A DNA stretch of 64,000 nt from Pseudomonadota bacterium (lineage in GTDB: Bacteria; Desulfobacterota; Desulfobulbia; Desulfobulbales; Desulfocapsaceae): assembly GCA_018820855.1 (NCBI GenBank), contig JAHJNL010000028.1, positions 62,001-126,000 on the forward strand, read 5' to 3'. Below the pieces are notes generated by a model. That model was not told the origin of the DNA. It did no database searches and saw only the letters and a program-made list of their open reading frames with translations. The translations under genes were made by a program, and so were the position numbers. Positions within the stretch are counted from its first letter, which is position 1. Each line of letters opens with the position of its first letter. Shown in pieces: positions 52,199-61,942 of the stretch.

Positions 52199-54522
52199 AA
52201 CCGGTTGCCTTTGTTATTCCCTGGTTTGGTGAGAACCTCAAAGGCGGTGCTGAACAGCTTGCCTGGCAGGTCTCCAACCGCCTGGCAAAGCGGGGGTATT
52301 CAGTTGAGGTCCTTACAACCTGCTGCGCTTCCTTTCTTGATGACTGGTCCACCAATCATTTGCCTGCCGGTGTTGAACATCTCGATGGGCTTGTTGTGCG
52401 CAGGTTCAAGGTTGATAAACGAAATGGTGAACTGTTCAATCAGGCCAACACCTATGGTCTGTCAATTTCGCCAGAAGATTTGCGGCCAGGGATCAATCCC
52501 TTTACCTTTGGTACAGGAGAGTTGTTTGTTGCCGAAAATATCAACTCTTCGGCCCTGGAACGCTATCTGAAGTGGAATAAAAAAAAGTATCATGCCTTTG
52601 TCTTTTTACCCTATCTCTACGGGGTGATTCTCAATGGTCTGCCACTGGTAGCCAAACAATCCTGGCTGCAGCCCTGCCTTCATGATGAGGTCTATGCGTA
52701 TCTGCCTGATGTTGAAAATGCTATGCGGCAGTGTCGGGGGATTCTCTATAACTCCCTGGGGGAGGAGCGTCTGGCCTCTCATTTGTTTGGGCCGGGGATT
52801 GTGCGGAAAGGAGAGGTCGTCGGAGTCGGAGTTGAAAGTTTTGATCTGACCCACAGCGAGTTGCCTAAACAGGTGGCCGGACATCAGCTGGAACAGGAAA
52901 AATATGTATTATGCCTGGGGCGGCGCGATAAAACCAAAAATACTGTCATGCTTGTTGAGGCGTTCCGGAAATATCGGAAGAGATATCCGGAAAGTTCCTT
53001 ACAGCTCATCATTGCCGGTCCAGGAGACGGGCCGTTTGGTGTGGCTGTAAAGGGCGTTCATGACCTGGGGCTAGTTTCGGAACTGGATAAAGAGTCACTT
53101 CTCTCTAACTGTACGGCACTGTTTCAGCCCAGCAGGAATGAAAGCTACTCCCGTGTCATCATGGAGGCCTGGTTTTATAACAGACCTGTGGCTGCTCATG
53201 GGGCGTGTCTGGCAACGGCAATGGCTGTTGAGGCTGCAGGTGGGGGCTGGCTGGCTGAGGATCTTGAAGAGTGGGCGCAGCTTTTTCACAGGCTCAACGA
53301 GACGGAAGAGAGTGAACTTGTCGAATTTGGGAAAAAAGGCAGGGAATATGCTCGTCGCTATGCGGAGTGGGATGCGGTCATTGATCGCTATGAGATCGTC
53401 CTTGGTTTGCGGTCACCTCAAATAGCTAAGGAAAGAAAGCAGGATAGATCAGCTATTCGCACAATTCATCAGCTGCTTCCAGGATTTGCCTATGGAGATG
53501 CCATAAGTAATCAGACCATTATCATTCGCGATCTGCTGAGAAGTCAAGGCTACAAATCTGAGATCTTTACGGAACAGATCGACCCTTCCATGATCCATGA
53601 AGCTCGCCTGTTCAAGGATGGAAAAGGGATAAAGGCAGACGCTGGTCTTATTTATCATCATTCAATCGGTGCCGGTCTTACGGATTTTGTTATTAACCAT
53701 CCTGGTCCTAAAAGCCTTATCTATCATAACGTTACTCCACCTGAGTTAGTTCGCGATGCAGATCCGGAGCTGGCAAAAAAGCTTGAAAAGGGTCTTCGGG
53801 ATCTGCATCAATTGGCACCACATTTTCCTGTAAGTGCCGGGGATTCACGTTTTAACAGTCTTGATCTTGAAGAAAATGGTTTTTCTTCCCCAGCCGTACT
53901 TCCTATCTGTGTTTCTCCGGAGAAATGGAATATTCCTGCCGAACCCAATATGATGAGGCGGCTTCAGGACGGGAGGGACAATCTCCTCTTTGTGGGGCGA
54001 CTGGCAGCCAATAAGTGTCAACATGACTTAATTGATGTCTTTGCCAGTTATCTTTCCATGTATGGGAATTGCAGGCTGATCCTGGTCGGTGGCTTTATCG
54101 AAGAGGAGGCCTATTACCAGTCCTTAAAGGCGCAGGTCAGGAGACTGGGACTCGAAGGGGATGTGCTCTTTACCGGTAAGGTGAGCGACAGTGCCCTCCA
54201 CTCCTGTTATCGTTGTGCCGATCTGTTCTGGTCCATGAGTGAGCATGAAGGTTTCGGTGTACCTTTGATAGAGGCCATGTGGTTTGATCTGCCTGTTTTT
54301 GCCTATAAAAGCTCGGCAGTCCCGGAAACATTGGGGGAGGGGGGACTACTCTTTACCGACAAACAGGATTCCAGATATCTGTCAGCTACCGCAAGACTTC
54401 TTATGCATGATTGTGAAGTGCGAAGCAAGGTCATCTCAGCTCAAAAACAACGAAGGAAGGCATTCTTGCCCGAGGCAATAGAACCGAAACTTGAAGCACT
54501 TGTCCGGGGGATGAATGGCTAA
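52195..54522 (+). CDS. Double-GT4 glycosyltransferase
   Basis: A 775-residue cytoplasmic protein with two GT-B/GT4 enzymes in tandem. The first (residues about 1-405) has VIPWFGENLKGGAEQLAWQV, YVLCLGRRDKTKNTVMLVEAF and the E-x7-E-like ALFQPSRNESYSRVIMEAW. The second (about 425-770) has NLLFVGRLAANKCQHDLIDVF, LFTGKVSDSALHSCY and SMSEHEGFGVPLIEAMWF. Both E-x7-E sites look intact. Polymannan and rhamnan synthases such as WbdA have the same double design, so it is a good candidate for the repeat-unit polymerising enzyme of the ABC-exported chain. ATGA overlap with the methyltransferase. Confidence 0.88.
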   Translation: MKPVAFVIPWFGENLKGGAEQLAWQVSNRLAKRGYSVEVLTTCCASFLDDWSTNHLPAGVEHLDGLVVRRFKVDKRNGELFNQANTYGLSISPEDLRPGINPFTFGTGELFVAENINSSALERYLKWNKKKYHAFVFLPYLYGVILNGLPLVAKQSWLQPCLHDEVYAYLPDVENAMRQCRGILYNSLGEERLASHLFGPGIVRKGEVVGVGVESFDLTHSELPKQVAGHQLEQEKYVLCLGRRDKTKNTVMLVEAFRKYRKRYPESSLQLIIAGPGDGPFGVAVKGVHDLGLVSELDKESLLSNCTALFQPSRNESYSRVIMEAWFYNRPVAAHGACLATAMAVEAAGGGWLAEDLEEWAQLFHRLNETEESELVEFGKKGREYARRYAEWDAVIDRYEIVLGLRSPQIAKERKQDRSAIRTIHQLLPGFAYGDAISNQTIIIRDLLRSQGYKSEIFTEQIDPSMIHEARLFKDGKGIKADAGLIYHHSIGAGLTDFVINHPGPKSLIYHNVTPPELVRDADPELAKKLEKGLRDLHQLAPHFPVSAGDSRFNSLDLEENGFSSPAVLPICVSPEKWNIPAEPNMMRRLQDGRDNLLFVGRLAANKCQHDLIDVFASYLSMYGNCRLILVGGFIEEEAYYQSLKAQVRRLGLEGDVLFTGKVSDSALHSCYRCADLFWSMSEHEGFGVPLIEAMWFDLPVFAYKSSAVPETLGEGGLLFTDKQDSRYLSATARLLMHDCEVRSKVISAQKQRRKAFLPEAIEPKLEALVRGMNG

Positions 54523-57500
54523 AAAGTGGTTGGAGCTGTCGGCCGTCTTCTTCCTGATGCTGGCCTTGGCAATTATTTCAACGTATCCCCTGATACTCCA
54601 TTTCGACACAGGGATTCCCTATGCCCCCTGGGGTGGACCAATGGCATGGAACAGGTCAGGGGATCAGATTCAACTTCTCTACTGGTTTTGGCTTGTTAAA
54701 GAAAACTTCATAGGATCTATACCATTTGATACCAATCCTTATGAATTTAACATGCTCATCTCTCATGTAACGTCAGGTCTTAATAGTATTCCGTTGGCCT
54801 TCCTTTATATGTTATTCACTCCCTTTGGCGATGTGGCCGCGTATAACTGCACTATTCTCAGTTCCTATGTGCTGGCCGGCGTCTTTATGTATCTTCTTGT
54901 CCGGCTTTACAGTGACAGCAGAATAGGGGCCTTGCTGGGGGCAATAATATTTACCTTCGCACCCAGTCGAATTAACGGATTTGTAGCCGGACACGGCTAT
55001 GGCTTCCTCTATTTCAGTTATCCGTTTATTCTCTTTTTCCTGGAAAAAGGCATCAGATCAAAGAAAATTCGTTATGGTTTTCTGTCCGGTCTCGGTCTGA
55101 TATGTCTCGCAATGCTTGAGCCGCATCTCATTTATTATATTTGTGTGTTTTTAGGTGTTTACATTCCTGTCCGCACTCTCTCCCTATTGCCGGTTTATCG
55201 GGATGATAGTGTCGTCAATCGACACTGTAACAGGATGTTTTCCTGGTCTACACGTCGTTCCTTGTTCTTTTTATGGGGTACTGGTGCTGCCACAGTTTTT
55301 TATGCACAAATCCTGTTTAGCTATCGTGATCATGACCCGCTTGTTTCTCATTCTTTCTGGTGGATCATTGCTGTCTATCCGCTTATCCCTGTTCTTGTCT
55401 CTTTTTGTTGTGCTGCGCTGTATCAACGAGTAACGCCTTTGACTTTTCGTCAAAGTTTAGCTGTAGAGTCGGGTTCTTTGCTGCCTTTGTTTTTGCTGGT
55501 TCTTATATGCGGACTGGCATGTCTTTACAAACCTGTTGATACAACACTGTTGGTGGTTGCCGCGTTAGGAACAGTTGTCGTGACAAAATTCGTGATACTT
55601 CGTCAATATCTGTTTTTGATGCTGAAAGTATTGGCAGACGGAATTTGGACCGAGAAAAGGAAGATTTTGCCGATTCTCCCGGTGATCTTTTCCATGGGGG
55701 CGATTGTTTACTGGATAGCGGCGACTAAGGTGAATAAGGTCGCAAGCACCATAGCCGGCGGCGGAAGAACATTAGATGATGTCGGGCTCTATTCTGCACG
55801 TCTGTCTGATCTGTTTTTGTCCATAAGTCATGTCTATATCGGCACAGTACCTGCAGTGCTTGGCGGAGGACTGTTGCTTACTCTCTTATTCTCTGTTGCT
55901 TTCAATAAACATCGCGACAAGTTTAGCCAGGAAACAGAGTTGCTCACTCTTTTTTATGTAGTAACTGCTTTTTGCTGTTTTATTCTGGCCCTTGGTCTGG
56001 CCTTTGGTAAATCTTCACTCTATATACTGTTTTATCACTATTTTCCCTTTTTTAATTATCCCAGGGTTTCTAATCGTATTATCACCCTGGTTTTATTTTC
56101 TTTGGCCATCATCACCGGTTTTGTTGTTAAATATATTCAGGGACGTTGCACCAGGCGAATTTCTTGCGGAGCTGTTACCTTGCTCGTTCTTGCGGCTGCA
56201 GGCCTGCAGCTTAAAGATTTTAACATCATGAAACCAATGGGAATAAATGTTCTTGATAAAGGGCAGGATGTTTACACCCATGTGAAGGAAAATATCGGAG
56301 AAGGTCTGTTGTTGGAAATTCCTCTTTGGCCGGGGGATTCACACCAATCATCACTTTATCAACACTATATTATGCTTGATCGGGTGAATCGGGTGAATGG
56401 ATGCAGTCCACTGGTGTTAAGTGAGTACATAGAGACTGTCTTTGAGCCGTTGGCACCCATTAATCAAGGCAGGCTTGGCAGGAAGCAATATGATCTCCTG
56501 CTTGAGATGGGCGTTAAGTTTATCACTGTTCATGATAACAGAGACATCTTTCTGGAAAAGGTGAGCCCATTTGTTCCGTTAACCACAGTCAGAAGGTTGA
56601 AGAATTCACCCTACTTGGAATTTGTTGATATTGATAACAGCATCTATTTCAAAACGTTTGAGAAGAAAAACGAGAACTTGTATCTTTTTCGTTTGAAAGA
56701 CAGAGAGAGTGTTGATGATAGCGACCAACCTGCCTGGTATGAAATGCCTTATTTCTATGATGTGAATAGCCGCCTGCACCAGCAGACAGGAGAGATTGTA
56801 GAGGACAAAGATATCGGACGAAGGGTCTATCAGGCTACAGCAGGTAAGAATGGTCCCGGTTTCATGGTGTATGGCCCCTATGATACGTATACTCCTGGTG
56901 CTTATCGTTGTTATTTTACCATTTATCTGGATGCTGATTTAGAGGACAATGTCGCAAGGATAGAGGTGTCGAGTCTTACAGGAAATGATGAACAGGTTGT
57001 TATTGGCCAAAGAGAATTGAAGGGCAATGATCGGAACAGGATTTATAGAAAAGAATATTTGGATTTTTCCATAACAGAGAATACAAAACTGGAGTTTCGC
57101 GTTTTCTATTACGGAAAAGGATCGGTGCGTGTTGAAAAGATTGCAGTCAACAAGATTGGTCATGATACGCCGCTGACCTTCCTGAAAGCTGAAAATATGG
57201 TCGGCGATACTGGTCAGCTGGTGTATGAAAAGGATGTATCCACCGGAAAGGTTGTTGAGGCAATTGTAGGAAAGAGTAAAAATGGGGACATGGTATACGG
57301 CCCTAACAGGATCTATAAGAAGGGGCGGTATAAAGCTCGTTTTTACCTGAAGATAAAAGATGGTACAGACCATGATGGAACAGATACTGTTAGCGTTCTC
57401 TCTGTAACAGACGGACAGAATTTAACTGTTTTTTCCAAACGCAATGTTATGATTAAAGAACTCAGTGACAATGGATTTACAGGAATTGACACTGAGTTTG

Positions 57501-57592
57501 AATTAAACCGTGACGAGGAACTCAGTTTTCATGTGTGGTTCACAGGCAAGGTGGGCCTGCAACTGGATGGAATTGAAATTATTAGGCAGTGA
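54515..57592 (+). CDS. Very large multispanning membrane protein with two C-terminal beta domains
   Basis: A 1025-residue protein. Residues 1-575 hold about thirteen helices; the first outer loop contains FDTGIPYAPWGGPMAWNRSGDQIQLLYWFW, with an acidic residue where GT-C and YfhO-like enzymes bind metal or donor. Residues 575-740 are a soluble segment (LLLEIPLWPGDSHQSSLYQHY). Residues about 760-890 and 900-1023 are two related beta sandwiches, each with a (F/D)MVYGP motif and ending in a carbohydrate-binding-like fold. It starts at ATG 54515, overlapping the previous gene by eight bases. It may add a side sugar on the periplasmic side; the family is not certain. Confidence 0.7.
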   Translation: MAKKWLELSAVFFLMLALAIISTYPLILHFDTGIPYAPWGGPMAWNRSGDQIQLLYWFWLVKENFIGSIPFDTNPYEFNMLISHVTSGLNSIPLAFLYMLFTPFGDVAAYNCTILSSYVLAGVFMYLLVRLYSDSRIGALLGAIIFTFAPSRINGFVAGHGYGFLYFSYPFILFFLEKGIRSKKIRYGFLSGLGLICLAMLEPHLIYYICVFLGVYIPVRTLSLLPVYRDDSVVNRHCNRMFSWSTRRSLFFLWGTGAATVFYAQILFSYRDHDPLVSHSFWWIIAVYPLIPVLVSFCCAALYQRVTPLTFRQSLAVESGSLLPLFLLVLICGLACLYKPVDTTLLVVAALGTVVVTKFVILRQYLFLMLKVLADGIWTEKRKILPILPVIFSMGAIVYWIAATKVNKVASTIAGGGRTLDDVGLYSARLSDLFLSISHVYIGTVPAVLGGGLLLTLLFSVAFNKHRDKFSQETELLTLFYVVTAFCCFILALGLAFGKSSLYILFYHYFPFFNYPRVSNRIITLVLFSLAIITGFVVKYIQGRCTRRISCGAVTLLVLAAAGLQLKDFNIMKPMGINVLDKGQDVYTHVKENIGEGLLLEIPLWPGDSHQSSLYQHYIMLDRVNRVNGCSPLVLSEYIETVFEPLAPINQGRLGRKQYDLLLEMGVKFITVHDNRDIFLEKVSPFVPLTTVRRLKNSPYLEFVDIDNSIYFKTFEKKNENLYLFRLKDRESVDDSDQPAWYEMPYFYDVNSRLHQQTGEIVEDKDIGRRVYQATAGKNGPGFMVYGPYDTYTPGAYRCYFTIYLDADLEDNVARIEVSSLTGNDEQVVIGQRELKGNDRNRIYRKEYLDFSITENTKLEFRVFYYGKGSVRVEKIAVNKIGHDTPLTFLKAENMVGDTGQLVYEKDVSTGKVVEAIVGKSKNGDMVYGPNRIYKKGRYKARFYLKIKDGTDHDGTDTVSVLSVTDGQNLTVFSKRNVMIKELSDNGFTGIDTEFELNRDEELSFHVWFTGKVGLQLDGIEIIRQ

Positions 57593-57628
57593 AATACTAG
57601 TATTTCAAATCTCTGGTGAACGAATATT

Positions 57629-58639
57629 ATGGCACAAAGGACAGACTGGGTAGACTACGCGAAAGGTCTTGGAATTATACTGGTTGTTTATGCTCATCTG
57701 TTAAGTAGCGGCTTCCATGCACATCTCCATATTCAGGAGTATTTCTTTTTTCTTTCAGACAGTATTGTTTACAGTTTTCATATGCCGCTTTTCTTTTTTC
57801 TGGCAGGGCTGTTTGTTGAAAAGAGTTATAACAAACGAGGTGCCAGAGAGTTTCTTGTCAATAAAGTAAAATTTATCGCCTATCCATACCTGTTATGGTC
57901 ATTTTTACAGGCCTCTATAGAGCTGTTTTTTTCAAAACAGTCCTATAGAGGGATAACGTTAGGTGATATCATGGCAATTCCTTATCTGCCTTTTTCCCAG
58001 TTTTGGTTTTTGTATGCCCTTATCTTGATGTATGTTTTTTATACATTATTGAGCATGTTCGGCAGATTTGCTCCTCCTGCAATGATTACTGTTGCCTGCG
58101 TCTTGTTTTTTTATCCAATAAATACAGACATACTTGCCTTGCATGGTTTTTCCACGGGGTTCGTTTTTTTTGTAGCCGCGATTTTCGTCAGAGAATATCT
58201 TGGAAATTTGGAAAAAAATTCTATACCGGCAGGAATTACCTGTATCCTTTTTCTTATCTTGTCAGGGTCCGGCTGGTATGTTTTTGAGCGGGCAATTGAG
58301 CCGACCCGTTTAACAGACGGTTCTCATCCATTCTATTTTCTCTATCTTGCAGGTGTCGGTATAACGTTTTGTATAGGGCTGGCCCAGTTTTTTGCCGAGA
58401 AAAAGTGTTGTCGGTTGATCAGGATATTCGGGATCTACTCCCTGCAGATTTACCTTGTCCATATGTTGGCAGGGGTGGCTGCAAGAATAGTTCTTTTGAA
58501 TATCTTTTCGATTGAGAATCCGGTATTACATATGATCATCGGGGTGTGCGCCGGTTTAATTGTTCCCATTGCCCTCTACAAAGCAGCACTGAAGTTGAAT
58601 TTTCCTTATCTGTTTGAGATGAGACGGATGGTTCATTAG
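57629..58639 (+). CDS. Acyltransferase-3 family membrane protein
   Basis: A 336-residue ten-helix protein of the OafA/NodX group. The hallmark N-terminus is RTDWVDYAKGLGIILVVYAHLL with its catalytic His, and FHMPLFFFLAGLFVEKS follows. These enzymes carry acetyl or other acyl groups across the inner membrane and place them on periplasmic glycans. GGTGA precedes the ATG. It stands 37 bases after the large membrane protein, whose likely product it may modify. Confidence 0.9.
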   Translation: MAQRTDWVDYAKGLGIILVVYAHLLSSGFHAHLHIQEYFFFLSDSIVYSFHMPLFFFLAGLFVEKSYNKRGAREFLVNKVKFIAYPYLLWSFLQASIELFFSKQSYRGITLGDIMAIPYLPFSQFWFLYALILMYVFYTLLSMFGRFAPPAMITVACVLFFYPINTDILALHGFSTGFVFFVAAIFVREYLGNLEKNSIPAGITCILFLILSGSGWYVFERAIEPTRLTDGSHPFYFLYLAGVGITFCIGLAQFFAEKKCCRLIRIFGIYSLQIYLVHMLAGVAARIVLLNIFSIENPVLHMIIGVCAGLIVPIALYKAALKLNFPYLFEMRRMVH

Positions 58640-58671
58640 GATTCAAATGTGAAAACTACGGCAAGACTGTC

Positions 58672-59493
58672 ATGATATTTGTAGATTCCCACGTCCATAT
58701 TTATGATTGCTTTGATGTCGATCTCCTCCTAGACTCGGCCTTAAAAAATTTTCAATCGGCAGCAAAACAACATACTATTGCACAACAGACATCCTCGTAT
58801 GTGCTTCTCCTGACCGAATGCGCAAGGGATAACTGGTTTCAGCAGCAACTGACAACTTTTCAGGATTCTAAATCTAAACATGGGGCATTTGCCAGGAGAT
58901 GGTGTGTCGTGGGATCAAGAGAAGAGGATTCCATGGTGGTTTGTCGGAACGATTCTTCGGAGGATAAAATTCATCTTGTTGCCGGTCGGCAAGCAGTCAC
59001 CAAAGAGAAAATAGAAGTCCTTGCACTTTTTTTTAAAAAGAGCATCAGTAATGGAATGTCTCTACATGAAACCATCGATGCGATAAGGCAAGCAGATGGT
59101 ATTCCTGTTTTGCCCTGGGGAGCTGGTAAATGGTTGGGGAAGAGGGGGGGAATCCTCAAAGCTTTTCTATCTGCTCAAGGGAAAAGCAACCTTTTCTTAG
59201 GTGACAATGGAGGTCGGCCACAGTTCTGGCCAACTCCGAACCTGTTTGATCTTGCTGAAAAGAAAGGTATCTCCGTTTTGCCTGGCAGTGATCCGCTCCC
59301 CCTTCCCGGTGAAGCCGGACGTGTCGGGAGTTTCGGATTTTACCTGCATGGAAATTCTTCTTATAGCGATTCTCCGACAGTATATCTCAAAAAGGCCTTG
59401 TGCTCAGCAAAGACAACACCTGTTCCTTTTGGTCGTCTGCAAAAAAACAGTATGTTTCTGTTCAATCAGCTTCGTCTTCGCCTCTCTATTTAA
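58672..59493 (+). CDS. PHP/amidohydrolase-like metal-dependent protein
   Basis: A 273-residue protein with the metal-binding start FVDSHVHIYDCFDVDLLLD, the HxH seen in PHP and amidohydrolase enzymes, later IPVLPWGAGKWLGKRG, LFLGDNGGRPQFWPTP and LPGSDPLPLPGEAGRVGSFGFYL with a likely metal-binding Asp. It lies 33 bases after the acyltransferase and 20 before the flavoprotein. No glycan role is known to me for this group, but its place in a compact cluster with a glycerol-3-phosphate-dehydrogenase-like protein suggests a phosphoester or small-molecule hydrolase. The function is open. Confidence 0.65.
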   Translation: MIFVDSHVHIYDCFDVDLLLDSALKNFQSAAKQHTIAQQTSSYVLLLTECARDNWFQQQLTTFQDSKSKHGAFARRWCVVGSREEDSMVVCRNDSSEDKIHLVAGRQAVTKEKIEVLALFFKKSISNGMSLHETIDAIRQADGIPVLPWGAGKWLGKRGGILKAFLSAQGKSNLFLGDNGGRPQFWPTPNLFDLAEKKGISVLPGSDPLPLPGEAGRVGSFGFYLHGNSSYSDSPTVYLKKALCSAKTTPVPFGRLQKNSMFLFNQLRLRLSI

Positions 59494-59512
59494 GTTTTAC
59501 CGGAATCGACCC

Positions 59513-61141
59513 ATGATAACACGTAATCTTACCAAACTCAGCGCAGATATTCTCGATGTCCTTGTTATTGGGGGGGGCGCTCACGGGGCAACAATTGCCT
59601 ATCATGTAGCAAAGGCAGGCTATCGCACAGCACTTGTGGAAAAAAATGATTTTTGCGGTGCAACGTCAGCCAGTAGTCTGAAGATCCTCCATGGCGGTCT
59701 TCGATATCTTCAGCATCTCAATATCAAGAGGATGCGACATTCCATTGCTGCGAGAAGAGAGATGATGCAGCTCGCTCCATACCTCGTTGAACCTCTGGCC
59801 TGCATGATGCCGCTTTATGGGAAAGGTCTACGCGGGAAACGAGTTATGCAGGCAGCACTTTTTCTCAATGATTGTATAGGATGGGATCGGAATCGTGACC
59901 TGCCTGCTGCTATCCGTTTACCCCGTGGACATATCGTTTCTGAAAAAAAGGTCAGAGAAACTGTACCTGATATTGATGGTGAGGATCTGCATGGTGCGTG
60001 TGTCTGGTATGATGGTTTGGCTGTGGATACGGAACGATTGATTCTTGAGTATGTCTTAGGAAGCATGACATATGGGGCAAGGGCGGCCAATTATGCCGAG
60101 GCTACAGCCATTAACAAAGGAGACGATGACCTGTATCAGGTGACCATCCGGGACAGGCTCAGCAACGAGATACATCAGGTAACAACCAGATTTGTAGTGA
60201 ACGCCTCAGGGCCATGGTTTGAAAAAAGTATTCAGGCCTCCCAAAAAAAGGATACAAAACAAAAATGGGCCTTGGCCTTAAACATTGTCTCGAAAAAGAA
60301 AATATTTGAAAAGTATGCTGTGGCCTTGGAAGGACATACTCAGTATGAAGACAGGGACGCTATTATAAAACGAGATAAACGGCTTTACTTTTTCGTCCCC
60401 TGGCGTGGCCATACCATGATCGGCACTGAATATATGGAAAGTATTGCCGATCCGGATTGTTTACAGGTGAAACCTGAAATGATTCAGAATATGGTTGATG
60501 GAGTGAATGCTATCTATCCACCAGCTCAACTGAAATACGAAGACATCTCTTTCTTCCATGCCGGCTTGTTGCCCATGCATAGTAAATCGGAAGAGAATAA
60601 TATCCAGATGGAGAAAAATTCGACTTTTTTTGTACATACACATGCCGGGTTCAGCAGGGTGCTTTCTGTCAAGGGAGTGAAATATACCACTGCTCCGCAT
60701 ATAGCCCATGAGATTGTAGAGTTTCTTAGAAAACAGCTGCAACTTGAGTCCGGTATTGAAAAGTTGAAAGATTCTCATGTCACTGCCGGGCAGTGGAACT
60801 CTGACCAGCTGCAATACAAAGATATACTTGAAAGGAAATATGGACAAAGGGCGGTACGAATCCTTTCTTATATGCAGAATGAACAAAAGGCTGATATCTG
60901 GATTGATGAAGCTTCAGAATTGTTAAAGGCCGAGGTGAGTTATCTGATAAATGAAGAAATGGCCTGTAAGCTGTCAGATATTGTTTTGCGCAGAACTGGA
61001 CTGGGGACTGCAGAGTGCCCTGGGCGCAGCGTCCTGGAAAAACTGGTGGAGTATATGGGTGGGATCCTTTCTTGGGATGAGGCACGAAAAGGACAGGAAG
61101 TAAAGGAAGTTCTTCAGCGTTATGCTCCGTTAGTTTTTTGA
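59513..61141 (+). CDS. GlpA/GlpD-like FAD-dependent oxidoreductase
   Basis: A 542-residue flavoprotein starting at ATG 59513; the track's start at 59201 reads through the upstream gene. The FAD fold is LDVLVIGGGAHGATIAYHVAKAGY, followed by NDFCGATSASSLKILHGGLRYL, a glycerol-3-phosphate dehydrogenase hallmark (SSxSxxLHGGxRYL), and the C-terminal EMACKLSDIVLRRTGLGTAE, also typical of GlpD/GlpA. It would oxidise sn-glycerol-3-phosphate or a similar polyol phosphate and feed electrons to quinone. It is odd inside a polysaccharide locus and may serve a glycerol-phosphate-like decoration or be a general metabolic gene carried along. Confidence 0.88.
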   Translation: MITRNLTKLSADILDVLVIGGGAHGATIAYHVAKAGYRTALVEKNDFCGATSASSLKILHGGLRYLQHLNIKRMRHSIAARREMMQLAPYLVEPLACMMPLYGKGLRGKRVMQAALFLNDCIGWDRNRDLPAAIRLPRGHIVSEKKVRETVPDIDGEDLHGACVWYDGLAVDTERLILEYVLGSMTYGARAANYAEATAINKGDDDLYQVTIRDRLSNEIHQVTTRFVVNASGPWFEKSIQASQKKDTKQKWALALNIVSKKKIFEKYAVALEGHTQYEDRDAIIKRDKRLYFFVPWRGHTMIGTEYMESIADPDCLQVKPEMIQNMVDGVNAIYPPAQLKYEDISFFHAGLLPMHSKSEENNIQMEKNSTFFVHTHAGFSRVLSVKGVKYTTAPHIAHEIVEFLRKQLQLESGIEKLKDSHVTAGQWNSDQLQYKDILERKYGQRAVRILSYMQNEQKADIWIDEASELLKAEVSYLINEEMACKLSDIVLRRTGLGTAECPGRSVLEKLVEYMGGILSWDEARKGQEVKEVLQRYAPLVF

Positions 61142-61192
61142 GAGGCCTGCATTGAATAAGCATCTTTTGTTTTTGGAAGAGAGTACAGAAAA

Positions 61193-61915
61193 TTGGCACC
61201 CCATTTATTAGAAACCGCTGATATTGAAACAGCTTCAGATGATTATGCATCGCGTTTTGCAGGTCCTGTCGGCGACTATTTTTTAGCTGTTCAGGCTCAG
61301 CTGACACTTGATTTATTGCGTGATTTACCCGGTGCCTCGGTACTGGATGTGGGTGGCGGTCATGCGCAGCTTACAAAGCCGCTGGCAGAGAATGGTTATA
61401 AGGTCACAGTTACCGGGAGTGCTGACAGCTGCCGGGCGCGGCTGGACAGGTATTGTGAGAAGGGAAGTTTTACTTATCTGACATGTGATAGTCTGAATCT
61501 GCCTTTTGCAGATAATCAGTTTGATGTGGTCATGGCCTTTCGCCTGCTGCCTCACGCAGAGAGATGGCAACGATTGGTACAGGAAATGTGTCGGGTTGCC
61601 GGCAAGGCCGTTATTTTTGATTATCCGGATAGAAGAAGCGCAAATATCCTGTATGATATTCTTTTTGACTTGAAAAAAAATATGGAAGGGAACACCAGGA
61701 CCTACACACTTTTTTCCAGAAAAGAAATAACCCATGAATTGGCAACAAATCATTTTGGGCCGCCACAGCTCAAACCCGAATTTTTCATGCCCATGGTGAT
61801 TCATCGGAAATTAAAAAATCCAGTGATCTCTCGCTCGCTGGAAGCTGTTTCCCGACTGACCGGATTGACAAAATTATTTGGCTCTCCCATCATTGTTCGC
61901 AGTGATGGGAAATAG
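61193..61915 (+). CDS. Class I SAM methyltransferase
   Basis: A 240-residue protein with motif I ASVLDVGGGHAQLTKPLA, SLNLPFADNQFDVVMAFRLLPH and AVIFDYPDRRSANILYDI in the Methyltransf_11 pattern. Helical positive C-terminus (SRSLEAVSRLTGLTKLF). The start is TTG 61193 with GAAGAGAG upstream; no ATG fits. It lies 51 bases after the flavoprotein. The substrate is unknown; sugar O-methylation or lipid/quinone methylation are both possible. Confidence 0.8.
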   Translation: MAPHLLETADIETASDDYASRFAGPVGDYFLAVQAQLTLDLLRDLPGASVLDVGGGHAQLTKPLAENGYKVTVTGSADSCRARLDRYCEKGSFTYLTCDSLNLPFADNQFDVVMAFRLLPHAERWQRLVQEMCRVAGKAVIFDYPDRRSANILYDILFDLKKNMEGNTRTYTLFSRKEITHELATNHFGPPQLKPEFFMPMVIHRKLKNPVISRSLEAVSRLTGLTKLFGSPIIVRSDGK

Positions 61916-61942
61916 TCATCAAGTTCACGGACCTTAATTGTT

